A program made the translations under genes and the position numbers. The notes beneath the pieces are model-generated. The model did not search any database, was not told where the DNA came from, and worked only from the letters and a program-made list of their open reading frames with translations. From assembly GCA_965221795.1 (NCBI GenBank), contig OZ244914.1, positions 2,852,001 to 2,916,000 of the forward strand: 64,000 nt of DNA, given 5' to 3'. Positions 52,098-61,490 of this stretch are shown here, one piece after another. Each line of letters starts with the position of its first letter. Position 1 is the first letter of the stretch. The stretch comes from VYFG01 sp965221795. Lineage in GTDB: Bacteria; Pseudomonadota; Gammaproteobacteria; Arenicellales; Poriferihabitantaceae.

Positions 52098-52710
52098 TTC
52101 CTTTCGCTCCCAGGGTATGCAGGGCATTTTCTGCAGCCTGCCGGGCATTGCGCACTTCCGCTTCATCGCCAGCCAGGTAGAGCCGGCCGTTCGGTCCGAT
52201 CATGCGGTAGTCAATCACCTTGATGTTCGCGGCTTTCTCCGCTTCATTGCAGGCCAATGCTGCATAGGACGATGACGAGCACTCCAACAGATACAGGCTT
52301 TCGTCCGCAAGTACCATGGACCCGATCCGGTTACGATTCATCAGAAATGCATGCTGCCGATCTACCCGGGTGACGATCCTGGAGGCCAAGATCTGCGGTG
52401 GAGAGGCGTTGTCGATAGAAAGGCCCAGGGTGGTGAGCACCGCCTCGGCAGCGGCATGTACTTCAGAGGTCGACCGGGAATGAAACTCAAGTGTGCCGAA
52501 CTGCCTCTCGACGATCAGGATCCCGGCCCTGACCTGTGCGGACTTGACGGCCACATCGGTCAATGCCTCAATGTCCAGCCCGGGAGAGATCTCGATAATC
52601 TGTGCTGCCATCCGTGCGCGGGGAAGGGAGCCACGTATCCAAGTGGCGAGATACGCAAGGGTCTGCGGCTGCAACTGATCAATGAATATGCAAGAGCGCA
52701 GTTCGGTCAT
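52090..52710 (-). CDS. Microcompartment shell protein, tandem BMC domain (BMC-T), copy 2
   Basis: A 206-residue BMC-T starting MTELRSCIFIDQLQPQTLAY, with RQFGTLEFHSRSTSEVHAAA and YLLECSSSSYAALACNEAEK followed by RLYLAGDEAEVRNARQAA. It is clearly paralogous to copy 1 (RQFGxLE, ACxxNEAE in both) but with different loops, so the two may form different pores. ATG 52710 overlaps the stop of the aldehyde dehydrogenase gene (ATGA). Confidence 0.87.
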   Translation of the reverse strand: MTELRSCIFIDQLQPQTLAYLATWIRGSLPRARMAAQIIEISPGLDIEALTDVAVKSAQVRAGILIVERQFGTLEFHSRSTSEVHAAAEAVLTTLGLSIDNASPPQILASRIVTRVDRQHAFLMNRNRIGSMVLADESLYLLECSSSSYAALACNEAEKAANIKVIDYRMIGPNGRLYLAGDEAEVRNARQAAENALHTLGAKGSV

Positions 52711-54287
52711 GTTCGTAGTTGCGGAAGACGTTTCAGTTCCTCGACAATCATTCGGCGCAGTTCCTCTCGCATTGCACTGTCCGGGCTGAGCGGGGCGGCC
52801 AAGCCTGACAGCGTTTCAGGCTTGGGCACGTCAGAGCCGATTACTCCATCCGCTGGTGCGGCGGGCAGCGGACCATCGAGTTTGCGTCCAATGCCGTAAA
52901 AGTTCCCAAATGGCAGATCAGACCCGTAGGCAATACGTGTCCAGTGCACCAGATGATGCGGGCCTATATTTTCTCCAATCGAGGAGCGTCCAAAAAATCC
53001 GGTGCCGATAGTGAAGGTGGGTGCGAGGTAGGTACCGAATCCGGCTGCGCCCTGGGAGCAAGGTGCATTGACCACCACCCGGTACGCTTCTACTGCGGCA
53101 CTGTAGGCCAGAATAGTGGTTTCGTCTGAGGCGTATATCGCCGCCGAATGTCCGGCACCGGCCAATCGTAATACCGCACGAGCCTGGGCAAGAGCCTGCT
53201 CTCGGTCCGCGACCACATGCATGGCTAACACCGGGCAAAGTTTTTCCTTTGACAGGGGTTCCTCAAGACCAACCTTCGAGATGGGTGCCACCAATATTCT
53301 GGTGTCTGTCGGCACCCTAATACCGCACTCATGGGCAATCCATACAGCATCCCGACCGATGGCCTCAATGTTGAAGCCGTTGAGATGGCACAAGAATTGG
53401 CGCAAGGCATGCGTTTCCTCCTGCGAGCATAGATATGCCCCGGCTGAGCGAAGGGCAATCTTCAGTGGAGCCGCAATCTCTGCCAGCGTAATCAGCACAC
53501 TTTCATTGGTACACAGTACCGAATTATCGAAGCTTTTCGATTCGATGATCATTCGTGCCGCTTGCTGCAGGTCGGCACTGCTATCGACCAGTACCGGTGC
53601 ATTGCCTGGGCCGACTCCGATGGCAGGATTGCTTGAAGAGTAGGCAGCCCGGACCATTGAGGTGCCGCCGGTGGCGAGAATGACACGGACTTTGTCCGAG
53701 GTCATGAAGGCATTCACGATCGGTATGGTAGGCTGCTCGATGACCTGGATGGTACCAGGAGGAGCCCCCGCGCTCTCCGCTGCTGCAGCAAGCACATGGG
53801 CCGCCCGGACAGACGTTCTACTGGCGGCTGGATGGGGAGAAATCACCAGTGCGTTACGGGTCATCAGTGACAGGATCGCCTTGTAGTTGATCGTTGCCAC
53901 CGGGTTGGTCGATGGTGTCAAGGCGAACACTACCCCTGCAGGGCGTGGTACTTCGACCAACTTGTTGCGCTCATCAATTCGAGGGTTGACAAAATCCGCG
54001 TCGCGATAATGTGTCGCCAAGGTCCTCGAAGTCAGTTCGTTCTTGATTTTCTTGTGAGCGGCAACCCCGAAACCGGTCTCTTCCACTGCCGCATCCGCCA
54101 ATTCGGCGGCTTGCTCGAATGCCGCTTCTGCTGCGGTATTCAGGATGTGCATGGTGGTATCCCGGTCATAGCGATCAAAAACGGACGCTGCCCAATGGGC
54201 GCGGTCGAGAACCAAGTCGGCCTTGCCCTTGCGCGAGGCATCGGATTGCGATCGATCAACCAGTGAATGAAAGGTAGAGGGTTCCAT
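52707..54287 (-). CDS. Acylating (CoA-dependent) aldehyde dehydrogenase of the microcompartment, EutE/PduP-like
   Basis: A 526-residue aldehyde dehydrogenase. NPAIGVGPGNAPVLVD and the active-site Cys in ESKSFDNSVLCTNESV are as in EutE/PduP/AdhE acylating enzymes, and VFALTPSTNPVATINYKAIL is the cofactor region. After a Pro/Ala-rich linker, the C-terminus AMREELRRMIVEELKRLPQL is an amphipathic helix like known encapsulation peptides. It should oxidise an aldehyde (propionaldehyde in the proposed pathway) to acyl-CoA inside the shell. ATG 54287 overlaps the aminotransferase stop as TGATG. Confidence 0.88.
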   Translation of the reverse strand: MEPSTFHSLVDRSQSDASRKGKADLVLDRAHWAASVFDRYDRDTTMHILNTAAEAAFEQAAELADAAVEETGFGVAAHKKIKNELTSRTLATHYRDADFVNPRIDERNKLVEVPRPAGVVFALTPSTNPVATINYKAILSLMTRNALVISPHPAASRTSVRAAHVLAAAAESAGAPPGTIQVIEQPTIPIVNAFMTSDKVRVILATGGTSMVRAAYSSSNPAIGVGPGNAPVLVDSSADLQQAARMIIESKSFDNSVLCTNESVLITLAEIAAPLKIALRSAGAYLCSQEETHALRQFLCHLNGFNIEAIGRDAVWIAHECGIRVPTDTRILVAPISKVGLEEPLSKEKLCPVLAMHVVADREQALAQARAVLRLAGAGHSAAIYASDETTILAYSAAVEAYRVVVNAPCSQGAAGFGTYLAPTFTIGTGFFGRSSIGENIGPHHLVHWTRIAYGSDLPFGNFYGIGRKLDGPLPAAPADGVIGSDVPKPETLSGLAAPLSPDSAMREELRRMIVEELKRLPQLRT

Positions 54288-55558
54288 CACAGAGTCCGGC
54301 TGTGGTATGTGAGCAGGTCTTCGCGCGCGAGTTCGACGGCAATCGCTACGCGTCGCAGCACCTCCTCGGCGTCAGCTTGGTTCAGCAGCAGTCCGGGCTT
54401 GAATTGCAGCACACTGGGATCAAGGGTCGAAAAAATCGCCCATATTCCGTTCTCATAAAGACGTTTCATCACCGGCTTGGCCCCGGAATTGTGATTGAAC
54501 TCCAATCCCATGATCAAGCCATGTTGGCGGATGCCGATGAAGAAATCGGAGTATGCGGCCTGGATTTTTTCCAGACCTGCCCGCAGGAAATCCCCGATGT
54601 AACGCACCATGGATCGAACCTCAGGGCGTTGCACGATCTCCAGGGTTTTCATTGCGACCACACAACCGAGTTCGGCCCCGCCCATCGTGGAGATATGACC
54701 GAAGCCATCCTCCTGCAACCAGCCTGCACAGCGTTCGGAAATGAGTACGCAGGCAATTGGATACATGCCGCCGGAAATGCCCTTGCCGATCACCATAATA
54801 TCCGGTACGACACCGTAGCGAGTGCATGCCCACATTTCGCCCGTGCGCATCAGTCCTGTTTGCACTTCATCGGCGATATACAGCGAGTCGTATTTCTTGC
54901 ACAGCATTTTGACCGCAGGCAAATAGCCTTCATGCGGCATCGGAAACCCATAGGTGGCAGGGATGGTTTCCATAATCACGGCGGCCACATCCCTGCTCCG
55001 CAGGGCGTCCTCCATGACTCCAAGATCATTGAAAGGCACCTGAACAAATTCGCCGGCGGTATCTTCGGACAGAAACAGTTTGGAAAACCGGCTATCGCCG
55101 GTCTTTACGGCAAGCCCCGTATGACCATGATAGGCCTTGACGATGGAAACAATCTTCTTCTTCTGTGTGGTGTGTCGTGCAGTCTTGATCGCGATATCGA
55201 CCGCTTCCCCACCGCCGGACCCATAGGCAGTGAACGTCAGCTCCGGTCCGGGTGCGCAGGCTTGTAGGGCTTCTGCCAGCGCAGTTCTTGCAAGTGCCGG
55301 AAAATGATGGTTTCCCATGTCAAATCTTGCTGAGCCGGCACTCAGCACATCGACCAGCTCCGGGTGGCGGTGACCAAGATTGTAGGTACCACCATTCAGA
55401 TGTAAGTCAATCAGTCGTTGGCCATCCATGTCATACAGATAATAGCCCTCGCGACGGTCAATCACCAGATCGACTCCCATGTCAATCCAGTCCTGAGTCT
55501 TTCCGGGATTCCAGAAAGATTTCGACCGTTCTAAAAATTCGACTTTTGTCTGCGACAT
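54287..55558 (-). CDS. Class III aminotransferase-fold PLP enzyme, candidate amino-alcohol-phosphate phospho-lyase
   Basis: A 423-residue fold-type I enzyme: LHLNGGTYNLGHRHPELVDV, YGSGGGEAVDIAIKTARH, AYHGHTG, LYIADEVQTGLMRTG and the PLP Lys in IMVIGKGISGGMYPIACVLI. In the mycobacterial aminopropanol microcompartment a homologous enzyme is thought to split 1-amino-2-propanol phosphate into propionaldehyde, ammonia and phosphate. The kinase gene next door supports that reading; a plain transaminase remains possible. Confidence 0.8.
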   Translation of the reverse strand: MSQTKVEFLERSKSFWNPGKTQDWIDMGVDLVIDRREGYYLYDMDGQRLIDLHLNGGTYNLGHRHPELVDVLSAGSARFDMGNHHFPALARTALAEALQACAPGPELTFTAYGSGGGEAVDIAIKTARHTTQKKKIVSIVKAYHGHTGLAVKTGDSRFSKLFLSEDTAGEFVQVPFNDLGVMEDALRSRDVAAVIMETIPATYGFPMPHEGYLPAVKMLCKKYDSLYIADEVQTGLMRTGEMWACTRYGVVPDIMVIGKGISGGMYPIACVLISERCAGWLQEDGFGHISTMGGAELGCVVAMKTLEIVQRPEVRSMVRYIGDFLRAGLEKIQAAYSDFFIGIRQHGLIMGLEFNHNSGAKPVMKRLYENGIWAIFSTLDPSVLQFKPGLLLNQADAEEVLRRVAIAVELAREDLLTYHSRTL

Positions 55559-55609
55559 GATTTGACTTGGCCCGGATGACCCTGATTCAGGGGCAGAGTA
55601 CCCGAACCA

Positions 55610-56653
55610 TTATCTCGGAAACTTGACTGTATCGGAGCCGGGTTTGACACCTGGCAATGCCAGCCACTGTTGTCCGAGTCGCGCAGTCGTCGCCGCAAAT
55701 CCGGGGGCCAGCGCCTGCGGCTCAGGGGCTTCAATGTGGCTGCCAATCCATGCGAGCAGGGCCATGCGTCGGAGCATGATGAAGGTGTCGATTTCGAATT
55801 CTTCCATTGGCGACAACGGGCGGGTCGAACGATACCCGCGTACCCAAGCGGCTTTCCAGGCCGGCACTTGCGGATGATCTTCAAGAAACGAAAGGCCCGC
55901 GGCAAAATCGTACAGGAACCACCCCAAACCACAGTCATCAAAATCAATCAGCATGGTCCGTGAGCCATCGACCAGCAGATTGGCCAGACGCATGTCGGCA
56001 TGGATCAGTCCGTAACGGTCGGGGGCGCGGCCGAACGCATCGAGTCGCTCTCGGATGGTGTACTCGACATCATCGAGCACAGTCCGCACGTCCTCTGTGA
56101 CCTCGGGGGCCTGTCGCCAGTCGCCCCAGGTAGGGCAATCGCCAAAGATCTGTTCCAGGTCCCAGGTGAGTCGTTCGAAGCGCTCCGGGCGCCGCCAGGT
56201 GCTGGAGTGGTCATGGGTCCGGGCGGCAAGAGCGCCCAATTGTTCAAACCCATGTACCAGGTCGCCGCGTTCATCCGGGGCGCTGCCCTCTGCAAAGTGG
56301 AACAGCACCAGGAACCGGGGCGCGGCCAGCCCCTCGACCTGGCCCTGCTGGATCGCTTTCCCGTTCTTGCCCAGGTAATACCCTGGAACCTGGACAGTCC
56401 CTGCGGCGTCCAGGGCAGCGATCCATGCCAGTTCGCATTCAATAGCCTGACGGGAGTGGTAGTTCTCCCGATGTACCCGCAGGATTGCCTTGTACCCCTC
56501 GTCTGCTTTGACCAGATAGGTAGCATTTTCCGAGACGTTGAGGAGATGTGCCGAGGCGTTGGCAGGCATTTCCCAGAGATGAAGGGATGCATTCGCGAGT
56601 CGATGCAGGTGCCCGAGGAGCACTTCAAGTGGCATGTCACCAGTGACCATCAT
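55610..56653 (-). CDS. APH-family kinase, candidate amino-2-propanol kinase
   Basis: About 347 residues from ATG 56653 (MMVTGDMPLEVLLGHLHRL), after the SDR stop. Kinase elements: NATYLVKADEGYKAILRVHR (Lys), the catalytic GLIHADMRLANLLVDGS and the metal-binding MLIDFDDCGLGWFLYDFA. Homoserine-kinase/choline-kinase-like APH enzymes phosphorylate small alcohols. Linked to SDR, PLP enzyme and aldehyde dehydrogenase it fits the (S)-1-amino-2-propanol kinase of RMM microcompartments. A start at 56716 would overlap the SDR gene by over 50 bases and is less likely. Confidence 0.8.
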   Translation of the reverse strand: MMVTGDMPLEVLLGHLHRLANASLHLWEMPANASAHLLNVSENATYLVKADEGYKAILRVHRENYHSRQAIECELAWIAALDAAGTVQVPGYYLGKNGKAIQQGQVEGLAAPRFLVLFHFAEGSAPDERGDLVHGFEQLGALAARTHDHSSTWRRPERFERLTWDLEQIFGDCPTWGDWRQAPEVTEDVRTVLDDVEYTIRERLDAFGRAPDRYGLIHADMRLANLLVDGSRTMLIDFDDCGLGWFLYDFAAGLSFLEDHPQVPAWKAAWVRGYRSTRPLSPMEEFEIDTFIMLRRMALLAWIGSHIEAPEPQALAPGFAATTARLGQQWLALPGVKPGSDTVKFPR

Positions 56654-56663
56654 CGGATCCTTT

Positions 56664-57434
56664 TCAGATTTCCTCGATCGCTTCCAGGGATTCGGGGATA
56701 ATCTGTCCTCCGTCAATCACCAGCATCTGACCCGTGATATAAGCGGCTTCAGCGGAGGCGAAAAACAATGCAGCATGACCGATATCCTCGACTGAGCCAA
56801 GTCTCTTCAAGGGAATGGATGCGGCCATGGTGTCCAGATATTCCGGGCCAAGATCCTGCAGCCCTTCGGTATAGATGTTACCGGGCATCACAGCATTGAT
56901 CGTCGTATGGTAACGGGCCAGTTCCATCGCAGCAGTGCGCAAAAAGCCCAACTGGCCGGCTTTGGAGGCCCCATAGTGTGACCAGCCCGGAAATCCGGTG
57001 ACTGGACCGGTGATGGAGGAAGTCAGCACCACGCGGCCCTGGCCGGCGTCCTGGAAATGCGGAATTGCCGCCTTGACACAGAGAAAAGCGGAGCGCAGAT
57101 TGGTTCCCATCACTTCATCCCATTCTGCCGGATCCATATCCACAATCTTGGTCTGCGGAAAGGCACCTGCATTCGCGCACAGTACATCAATCCCGCCTTG
57201 GGCTTGTGCAGTACGATCCATCATCGCCTGTACGCTATCCCACTGTGATACATCACACACTTCACAACGCACTTCTCCCTCGATTTGTTCCACGGCCCTG
57301 CGCAGCGATTCCTGCCCCCTGGCAGCGATGGTCACTTTGGCTCCCTGTCTAGCGAATACGGTTGCAATCCCGCGACCGATCCCCTTGGAACCCCCGGTGA
57401 CCACCACGCTTTTACCGGAAAGTGAAGTCAGCAT
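56664..57434 (-). CDS. Short-chain dehydrogenase, candidate 1-amino-2-propanol dehydrogenase
   Basis: A 256-residue SDR: VVVTGGSKGIGRGIATVFAR, CANAGAFPQTKI, Ser in VVLTSSITGPVTG and HYGASKAG, with a C-terminal YITGQMLVIDGGQIIPESLE. In the AAU/RMM locus an SDR interconverts aminoacetone and (S)-1-amino-2-propanol. Position at the head of the enzymes, directly after the ABC importer, suits the first catabolic step. Substrate inferred from gene context only. Confidence 0.82.
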   Translation of the reverse strand: MLTSLSGKSVVVTGGSKGIGRGIATVFARQGAKVTIAARGQESLRRAVEQIEGEVRCEVCDVSQWDSVQAMMDRTAQAQGGIDVLCANAGAFPQTKIVDMDPAEWDEVMGTNLRSAFLCVKAAIPHFQDAGQGRVVLTSSITGPVTGFPGWSHYGASKAGQLGFLRTAAMELARYHTTINAVMPGNIYTEGLQDLGPEYLDTMAASIPLKRLGSVEDIGHAALFFASAEAAYITGQMLVIDGGQIIPESLEAIEEI

Positions 57435-57462
57435 ATGAACCTCCCATAAAGAGTTTAGATTT

Positions 57463-58269
57463 TCACACCCGCCTCTCCTCGCGTCTGGCGCGAATCAGCC
57501 AAGCGATGGAAAAGGCAGCCAGAATGATAACCAGGGACCCCATCACCGACATCACCCCCAGTGTCGGAACCAGTGGGGAATAGCCCGAGACCATCTTTGC
57601 GTAGAGCCATTCCGGCAAGGTTGAGTCGGCACCGGTGGTGAACAGTGACAGAGGGAAATTTCCCCAGCTGAGGAGAAATGCGAAGAGCCCGGCGGTAACC
57701 AGGCCAGGCATCAACAGCGGCAGGGTGATGCGCCGCATGACGGTGAGTGTGCTCGCCCCCAAGTCGCTGGCGGCTTCCTCCAGTGCCGGGTCGAAACCAT
57801 AGGCACGGATTGCCACCAGTAGCGTGGTAATCGGTGCGATCCATACCAGATGGGCGACCACGGCAGTCTTCCATGTCGGGATCACGCCCAGGAAGTTAAA
57901 CCACATCAACAATGCGAGTCCGAGCACCGTTTGGGGAAAGAAGATCGGCAGCAGAATCAGTTTCTGGAACCACGTACGGTAGCGCCACTGATAGCGAGCG
58001 AAAGCGAGTGCGCCAAAAAACGCAACGATTACCGAAATGATCGTGACTAACAAGGAGACCTTCAGCGAGGTGATGACCAAATCCTGTACAGTGTCCGAAA
58101 TCAACGCCTCGGAATACCATTTATACGAATAGCGCCGGATTGGGAAGGTCAGGTATCGTGCCTTGCTGATAGACGCAAATCCAACCGAGATGAGTGGCAG
58201 ATAGAGAAAGAAGATCGCCATAATGCCGTAGATCAGTAACACGATACGAGTGGAGCGGGAGGTCGGCAT
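57463..58269 (-). CDS. ABC transporter permease, spermidine/putrescine type (PotC-like)
   Basis: A 268-residue inner-membrane protein with six hydrophobic segments and the EAA loop EEAASDLGASTLTVMRRITL followed by PLLMPGLVTAGLFAFLLSWG. Its ATG overlaps the stop of the other permease gene (TGATG). Part of a four-gene importer that heads the BMC operon and probably brings in an amine substrate. Confidence 0.87.
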   Translation of the reverse strand: MPTSRSTRIVLLIYGIMAIFFLYLPLISVGFASISKARYLTFPIRRYSYKWYSEALISDTVQDLVITSLKVSLLVTIISVIVAFFGALAFARYQWRYRTWFQKLILLPIFFPQTVLGLALLMWFNFLGVIPTWKTAVVAHLVWIAPITTLLVAIRAYGFDPALEEAASDLGASTLTVMRRITLPLLMPGLVTAGLFAFLLSWGNFPLSLFTTGADSTLPEWLYAKMVSGYSPLVPTLGVMSVMGSLVIILAAFSIAWLIRARREERRV

Positions 58270-59123
58270 CAGCGTTTCTTGCCCATAATCGTGTCCAGGT
58301 CAATCAGCTTGATTCCAGCAATCGTCACGGATCCGATGATGACGATGAGCAGGATTGACAATGCCGAACCCAAGGGCCAATTCTGGCCATAGGTGAAGGC
58401 TGTCTCAATGTCGTCGGCAATCACAATGACCGCCTGTCCGCCGAGTAGCTTTGACTCCGCCAGGGCACCGGCGCTCAGCACGAACGTCAGGAGCGAACCG
58501 ACCATGATTCCGGGAGCAGCCAGTGGTATTTCAATGCGCATCAGCACTTGCCAGCGTGTGGCACCGAGGTCCAGCGCTGCTTGACGGGCATCATCGGAGA
58601 CCAGGGCAATGCCTTGGGCAAGAGGAAACAACATGAACGGAAAATATGCATAAATCAGGCCAAACACAATGATGCCGGCGTTATACAGGGGGCTTTCGAA
58701 ACCGATTCCGGTCCATGCCCGGAAATGCCCTTCGACGAGCCCACCCTTCATCAAGGTGAGAACCCAACCGAACAGGCGGATATTTTCCGATACGAACAGG
58801 CTCATGACCACTGCAATGGTCAATACCAAGGTGAACTTCGTAAACACTTTTGCCATGCCATAGGCCAGTGGCCAGCAAATCAGAAACAGCACCACAGTGG
58901 TCACAAAAGCCATCGCAAGCGACCACAGCAGCGAACGATAATACCCTTGTTCGAAGATGACCTTGTAAGCCGAGAAATCCGGTACGTTCCATAGCGAAAA
59001 CACTTTCTGCGGCATCATGGAAAAAGCGGCCACCACAATCAGTGGCATGATGAATCCGCCAATGAGTATCAGGCCGAGCGGCAGGGAAGACAGACCGCCG
59101 AGTCGCGCATCCAGACGTCGCAT
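58269..59123 (-). CDS. ABC transporter permease, spermidine/putrescine type (PotB-like)
   Basis: A 284-residue membrane protein. MRRLDARLGGLSSLPLGLIL start, six membrane segments, EAA-type loop ARQAALDLGATRWQVLMRIE then IPLAAPGIMVGSLLTFVLSA. Start TGATG-coupled to the ATPase gene. Forms the translocation pore with the PotC-like protein. Confidence 0.87.
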   Translation of the reverse strand: MRRLDARLGGLSSLPLGLILIGGFIMPLIVVAAFSMMPQKVFSLWNVPDFSAYKVIFEQGYYRSLLWSLAMAFVTTVVLFLICWPLAYGMAKVFTKFTLVLTIAVVMSLFVSENIRLFGWVLTLMKGGLVEGHFRAWTGIGFESPLYNAGIIVFGLIYAYFPFMLFPLAQGIALVSDDARQAALDLGATRWQVLMRIEIPLAAPGIMVGSLLTFVLSAGALAESKLLGGQAVIVIADDIETAFTYGQNWPLGSALSILLIVIIGSVTIAGIKLIDLDTIMGKKR

Positions 59124-60208
59124 TATTGGCTCCGGATCAGGTGGATGTGGTTAGCGTCGAAGCCAAGGATCGCTTCGTGGCCGGGGCGCACATTCAGTTG
59201 GCTTTCGCGCAGCTTCTCAACCGTGACTTTCGGGTATGCCGCGGATTGGAATTCATACTGCAGGCGGGAACCGAGCACATATTCGTGCTGGAGTATGCAA
59301 TGAATGCTGAAGTCCGCATCCTCAGGCTCAGCAAGCACCCGGATTCGCTCCGGTCGTACCATGAGTACGCCCGTCTCTCCGGGTTGCAATAGGATACCGT
59401 GGTTGGCCTGCGTAGACTTGGGGTTGACCTGTACGCCGTCGATGTGAAGTTCTCCTGTGGTCGTGCCTTCGGCCTCAAACAGGTTGACCTCGCCCATGAA
59501 CTCGGCAACAAAGCGGTTCGCTGGTCGGTTGTAAATCTCGTCGACATCGGCGATCTGCTCAAACACGCCGTGGTTGAGAATGGCGATCCGATCCGACATC
59601 ACCATCGCTTCTTCCAGCGAGTGCGTGATGTAGACGAAAGTCTTCCCGGTGCGTGAGTGCAATTCCTTGAGTTCCTTCTCCAGCACTTTGCGTAGACGAT
59701 AGTCCAGGGCAGAAAGCGGTTCGTCGAAGAACAGGATCTCGGGTTCGAATGCGAGAGCCCTGGCCAGTGCCACCCTCTGACGCTCGCCACCGGAACACTG
59801 TTGGATCCGCTTGTCGTAATGTTCTTCCGGCAACTGCAGTAGTGATAGCAGCGACAATGCACGCTCCCGCCGGTGGGCTTTGTCGATACCTTGTATCGTC
59901 AATGGAAACTCAATGTTCTGTCCGACACTCATATGCGGAAACAGTGCCAGAGATTGGAATACCATGCAGGTCGGACGCTGGTTTGCGGGTACCGGGTCAA
60001 TGCGCTGCTCACGCAGATAAATCTGTCCCTCGGTGACATCATCCATGCCAACCAGAATCCGGATCAGCGTTGACTTGCCACTGCCAGATGGGCCCACGAT
60101 AGTAAAAAACTCCCCTTCCCGAATCTGTAGGTCGATTCCCTTCAAGGCCTCGAAGGACCCAAAGCGCTTGGCTACCCGGTCAAGGCGCAGAATGGGAGGG
60201 GAGCTCAT
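59123..60208 (-). CDS. ABC transporter ATP-binding protein (PotA-like)
   Basis: A 361-residue ATPase: Walker A VGPSGSGKSTLIRIL, signature CSGGERQRVALARAL (Cys in place of the usual Leu), Walker B ILFFDEPLSALD, and a C-terminal TOBE domain (VLMVRPERIRVLAEPEDADF). The length and TOBE domain are those of PotA/UgpC-type ATPases. It powers the amine importer of the BMC operon. Confidence 0.9.
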   Translation of the reverse strand: MSSPPILRLDRVAKRFGSFEALKGIDLQIREGEFFTIVGPSGSGKSTLIRILVGMDDVTEGQIYLREQRIDPVPANQRPTCMVFQSLALFPHMSVGQNIEFPLTIQGIDKAHRRERALSLLSLLQLPEEHYDKRIQQCSGGERQRVALARALAFEPEILFFDEPLSALDYRLRKVLEKELKELHSRTGKTFVYITHSLEEAMVMSDRIAILNHGVFEQIADVDEIYNRPANRFVAEFMGEVNLFEAEGTTTGELHIDGVQVNPKSTQANHGILLQPGETGVLMVRPERIRVLAEPEDADFSIHCILQHEYVLGSRLQYEFQSAAYPKVTVEKLRESQLNVRPGHEAILGFDANHIHLIRSQ

Positions 60209-60272
60209 GTGTCGCGAGTGCGAACCAGGTAATGGGGCGCATCAACCATGCGCCCCGATTTTTTCATGGAAC

Positions 60273-61403
60273 TTAACTGCGTCGGGCTTGGGTATAGATC
60301 TCGATCAGTGAATCATAGGAGGCGACAACGCTGTAGTCCAATGAACGGGCCAGCTCTTCGGGTAGCGTATCCATCTGGATTGCGTCCAATTCTTCCTCGT
60401 TGAAGAGGGCCAGAACCTCCGGGTCGCCCATCTGGCTGACCGGATTGTAGGTGCCCTCGGTAAATGCCACCGCCTTGGAAATTTCCGGTTGCTGGACAAA
60501 CTCCAGAAAGTCTTCTGCCAGCTTCGAAGGGTCCGGATTGTTGACCGCCGAGGTCAACTCGATCCAGACTACGCCGCCTTTACCGTTGACCGGCCCGGAC
60601 CTCGGTGTAATACCGCGCACATTGGTCGCCCCATCGTATCGCGCTGGCGAGGCGGTATAGGTGCCGCCCGTGAAATAGGCATCGATTTCGCCGTTGATCA
60701 GTGCGGTATTCATTGCAACCAGATCGTCCGTCAGCAGTTTCGCTCCGGAAAAAATCTGCTCTGCTGTCGATTTGAATACCTGTGCATCATTGCCCTCAAT
60801 CGGTGTAAACGGGTTCAGTCCGGCGGTCAGGGCAATATGTATGATGTTCCAGTTATCATAGGTCAAGACGCCGTAACGGTTCTTGAGTCCCGGATCAAGA
60901 AACAGGTTCCAGCCCTGATCTTCGGCCATCTCACGACTGATCTTGTCGGTATTCACCACAAAGCTGAAGGGCCCATAGCGCTGCGGCATGCCAATCAGGT
61001 TGCCGTCGTCAGCGAAAGAAAGCGGGTAGGGTGCCGCAAATTCCGGTAGCATTTTCTCAAAAAACGGCATGAATCGGTCCTTGTCCAGTGGCTTGATCAA
61101 TCCCTCTGGGTACAACTGATCACGAGCCCAGGGCTGGTTGACATTGATCAGGTCCCATACGGAAGTCTCGCCGGCTCGTAATTTGTTGATCATGTCCGGG
61201 TCCGAGGTGCCGCTTTCCGCCCGCACTTTGGCTCCTGGGTTGGCTTTGCGAAAGGGCCCCAGCACCTGGTCCGAGTTGTACCCCTCCCAGCACAAAATAT
61301 TCATTTGATCATTGCGGGCGGCGAATGCCGAAAACGGTCCGGCGGCAACAAGCCCAGCAAATGCGGCTGTGCTGGCATTGAATTGGCGTCGTGTAATTTT
61401 CAT
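60273..61403 (-). CDS. ABC transporter substrate-binding protein (PotD-like), Tat-type signal
   Basis: A 376-residue periplasmic protein starting MKITRRQFNASTAAFAGLVA (twin-arginine). ATG 61403 has a strong ribosome site GAGGAGATCT. The mature part MNILCWEGYNSDQVLGPFRK, FVVNTDKISREMAEDQGWNL and YFTGGTYTASPARYDG fits PotD/PotF polyamine-binding proteins. As the first gene it sets the substrate of the compartment, presumably an amine or amino alcohol. Confidence 0.87.
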   Translation of the reverse strand: MKITRRQFNASTAAFAGLVAAGPFSAFAARNDQMNILCWEGYNSDQVLGPFRKANPGAKVRAESGTSDPDMINKLRAGETSVWDLINVNQPWARDQLYPEGLIKPLDKDRFMPFFEKMLPEFAAPYPLSFADDGNLIGMPQRYGPFSFVVNTDKISREMAEDQGWNLFLDPGLKNRYGVLTYDNWNIIHIALTAGLNPFTPIEGNDAQVFKSTAEQIFSGAKLLTDDLVAMNTALINGEIDAYFTGGTYTASPARYDGATNVRGITPRSGPVNGKGGVVWIELTSAVNNPDPSKLAEDFLEFVQQPEISKAVAFTEGTYNPVSQMGDPEVLALFNEEELDAIQMDTLPEELARSLDYSVVASYDSLIEIYTQARRS

Positions 61404-61490
61404 ATCAGATCTCCTCATGGATGATGGCAGGTTGGGTATGGTTGCATCGTCGAATTGCCCTGTATCCAGAATATTCAATCCGTTAGGCTT

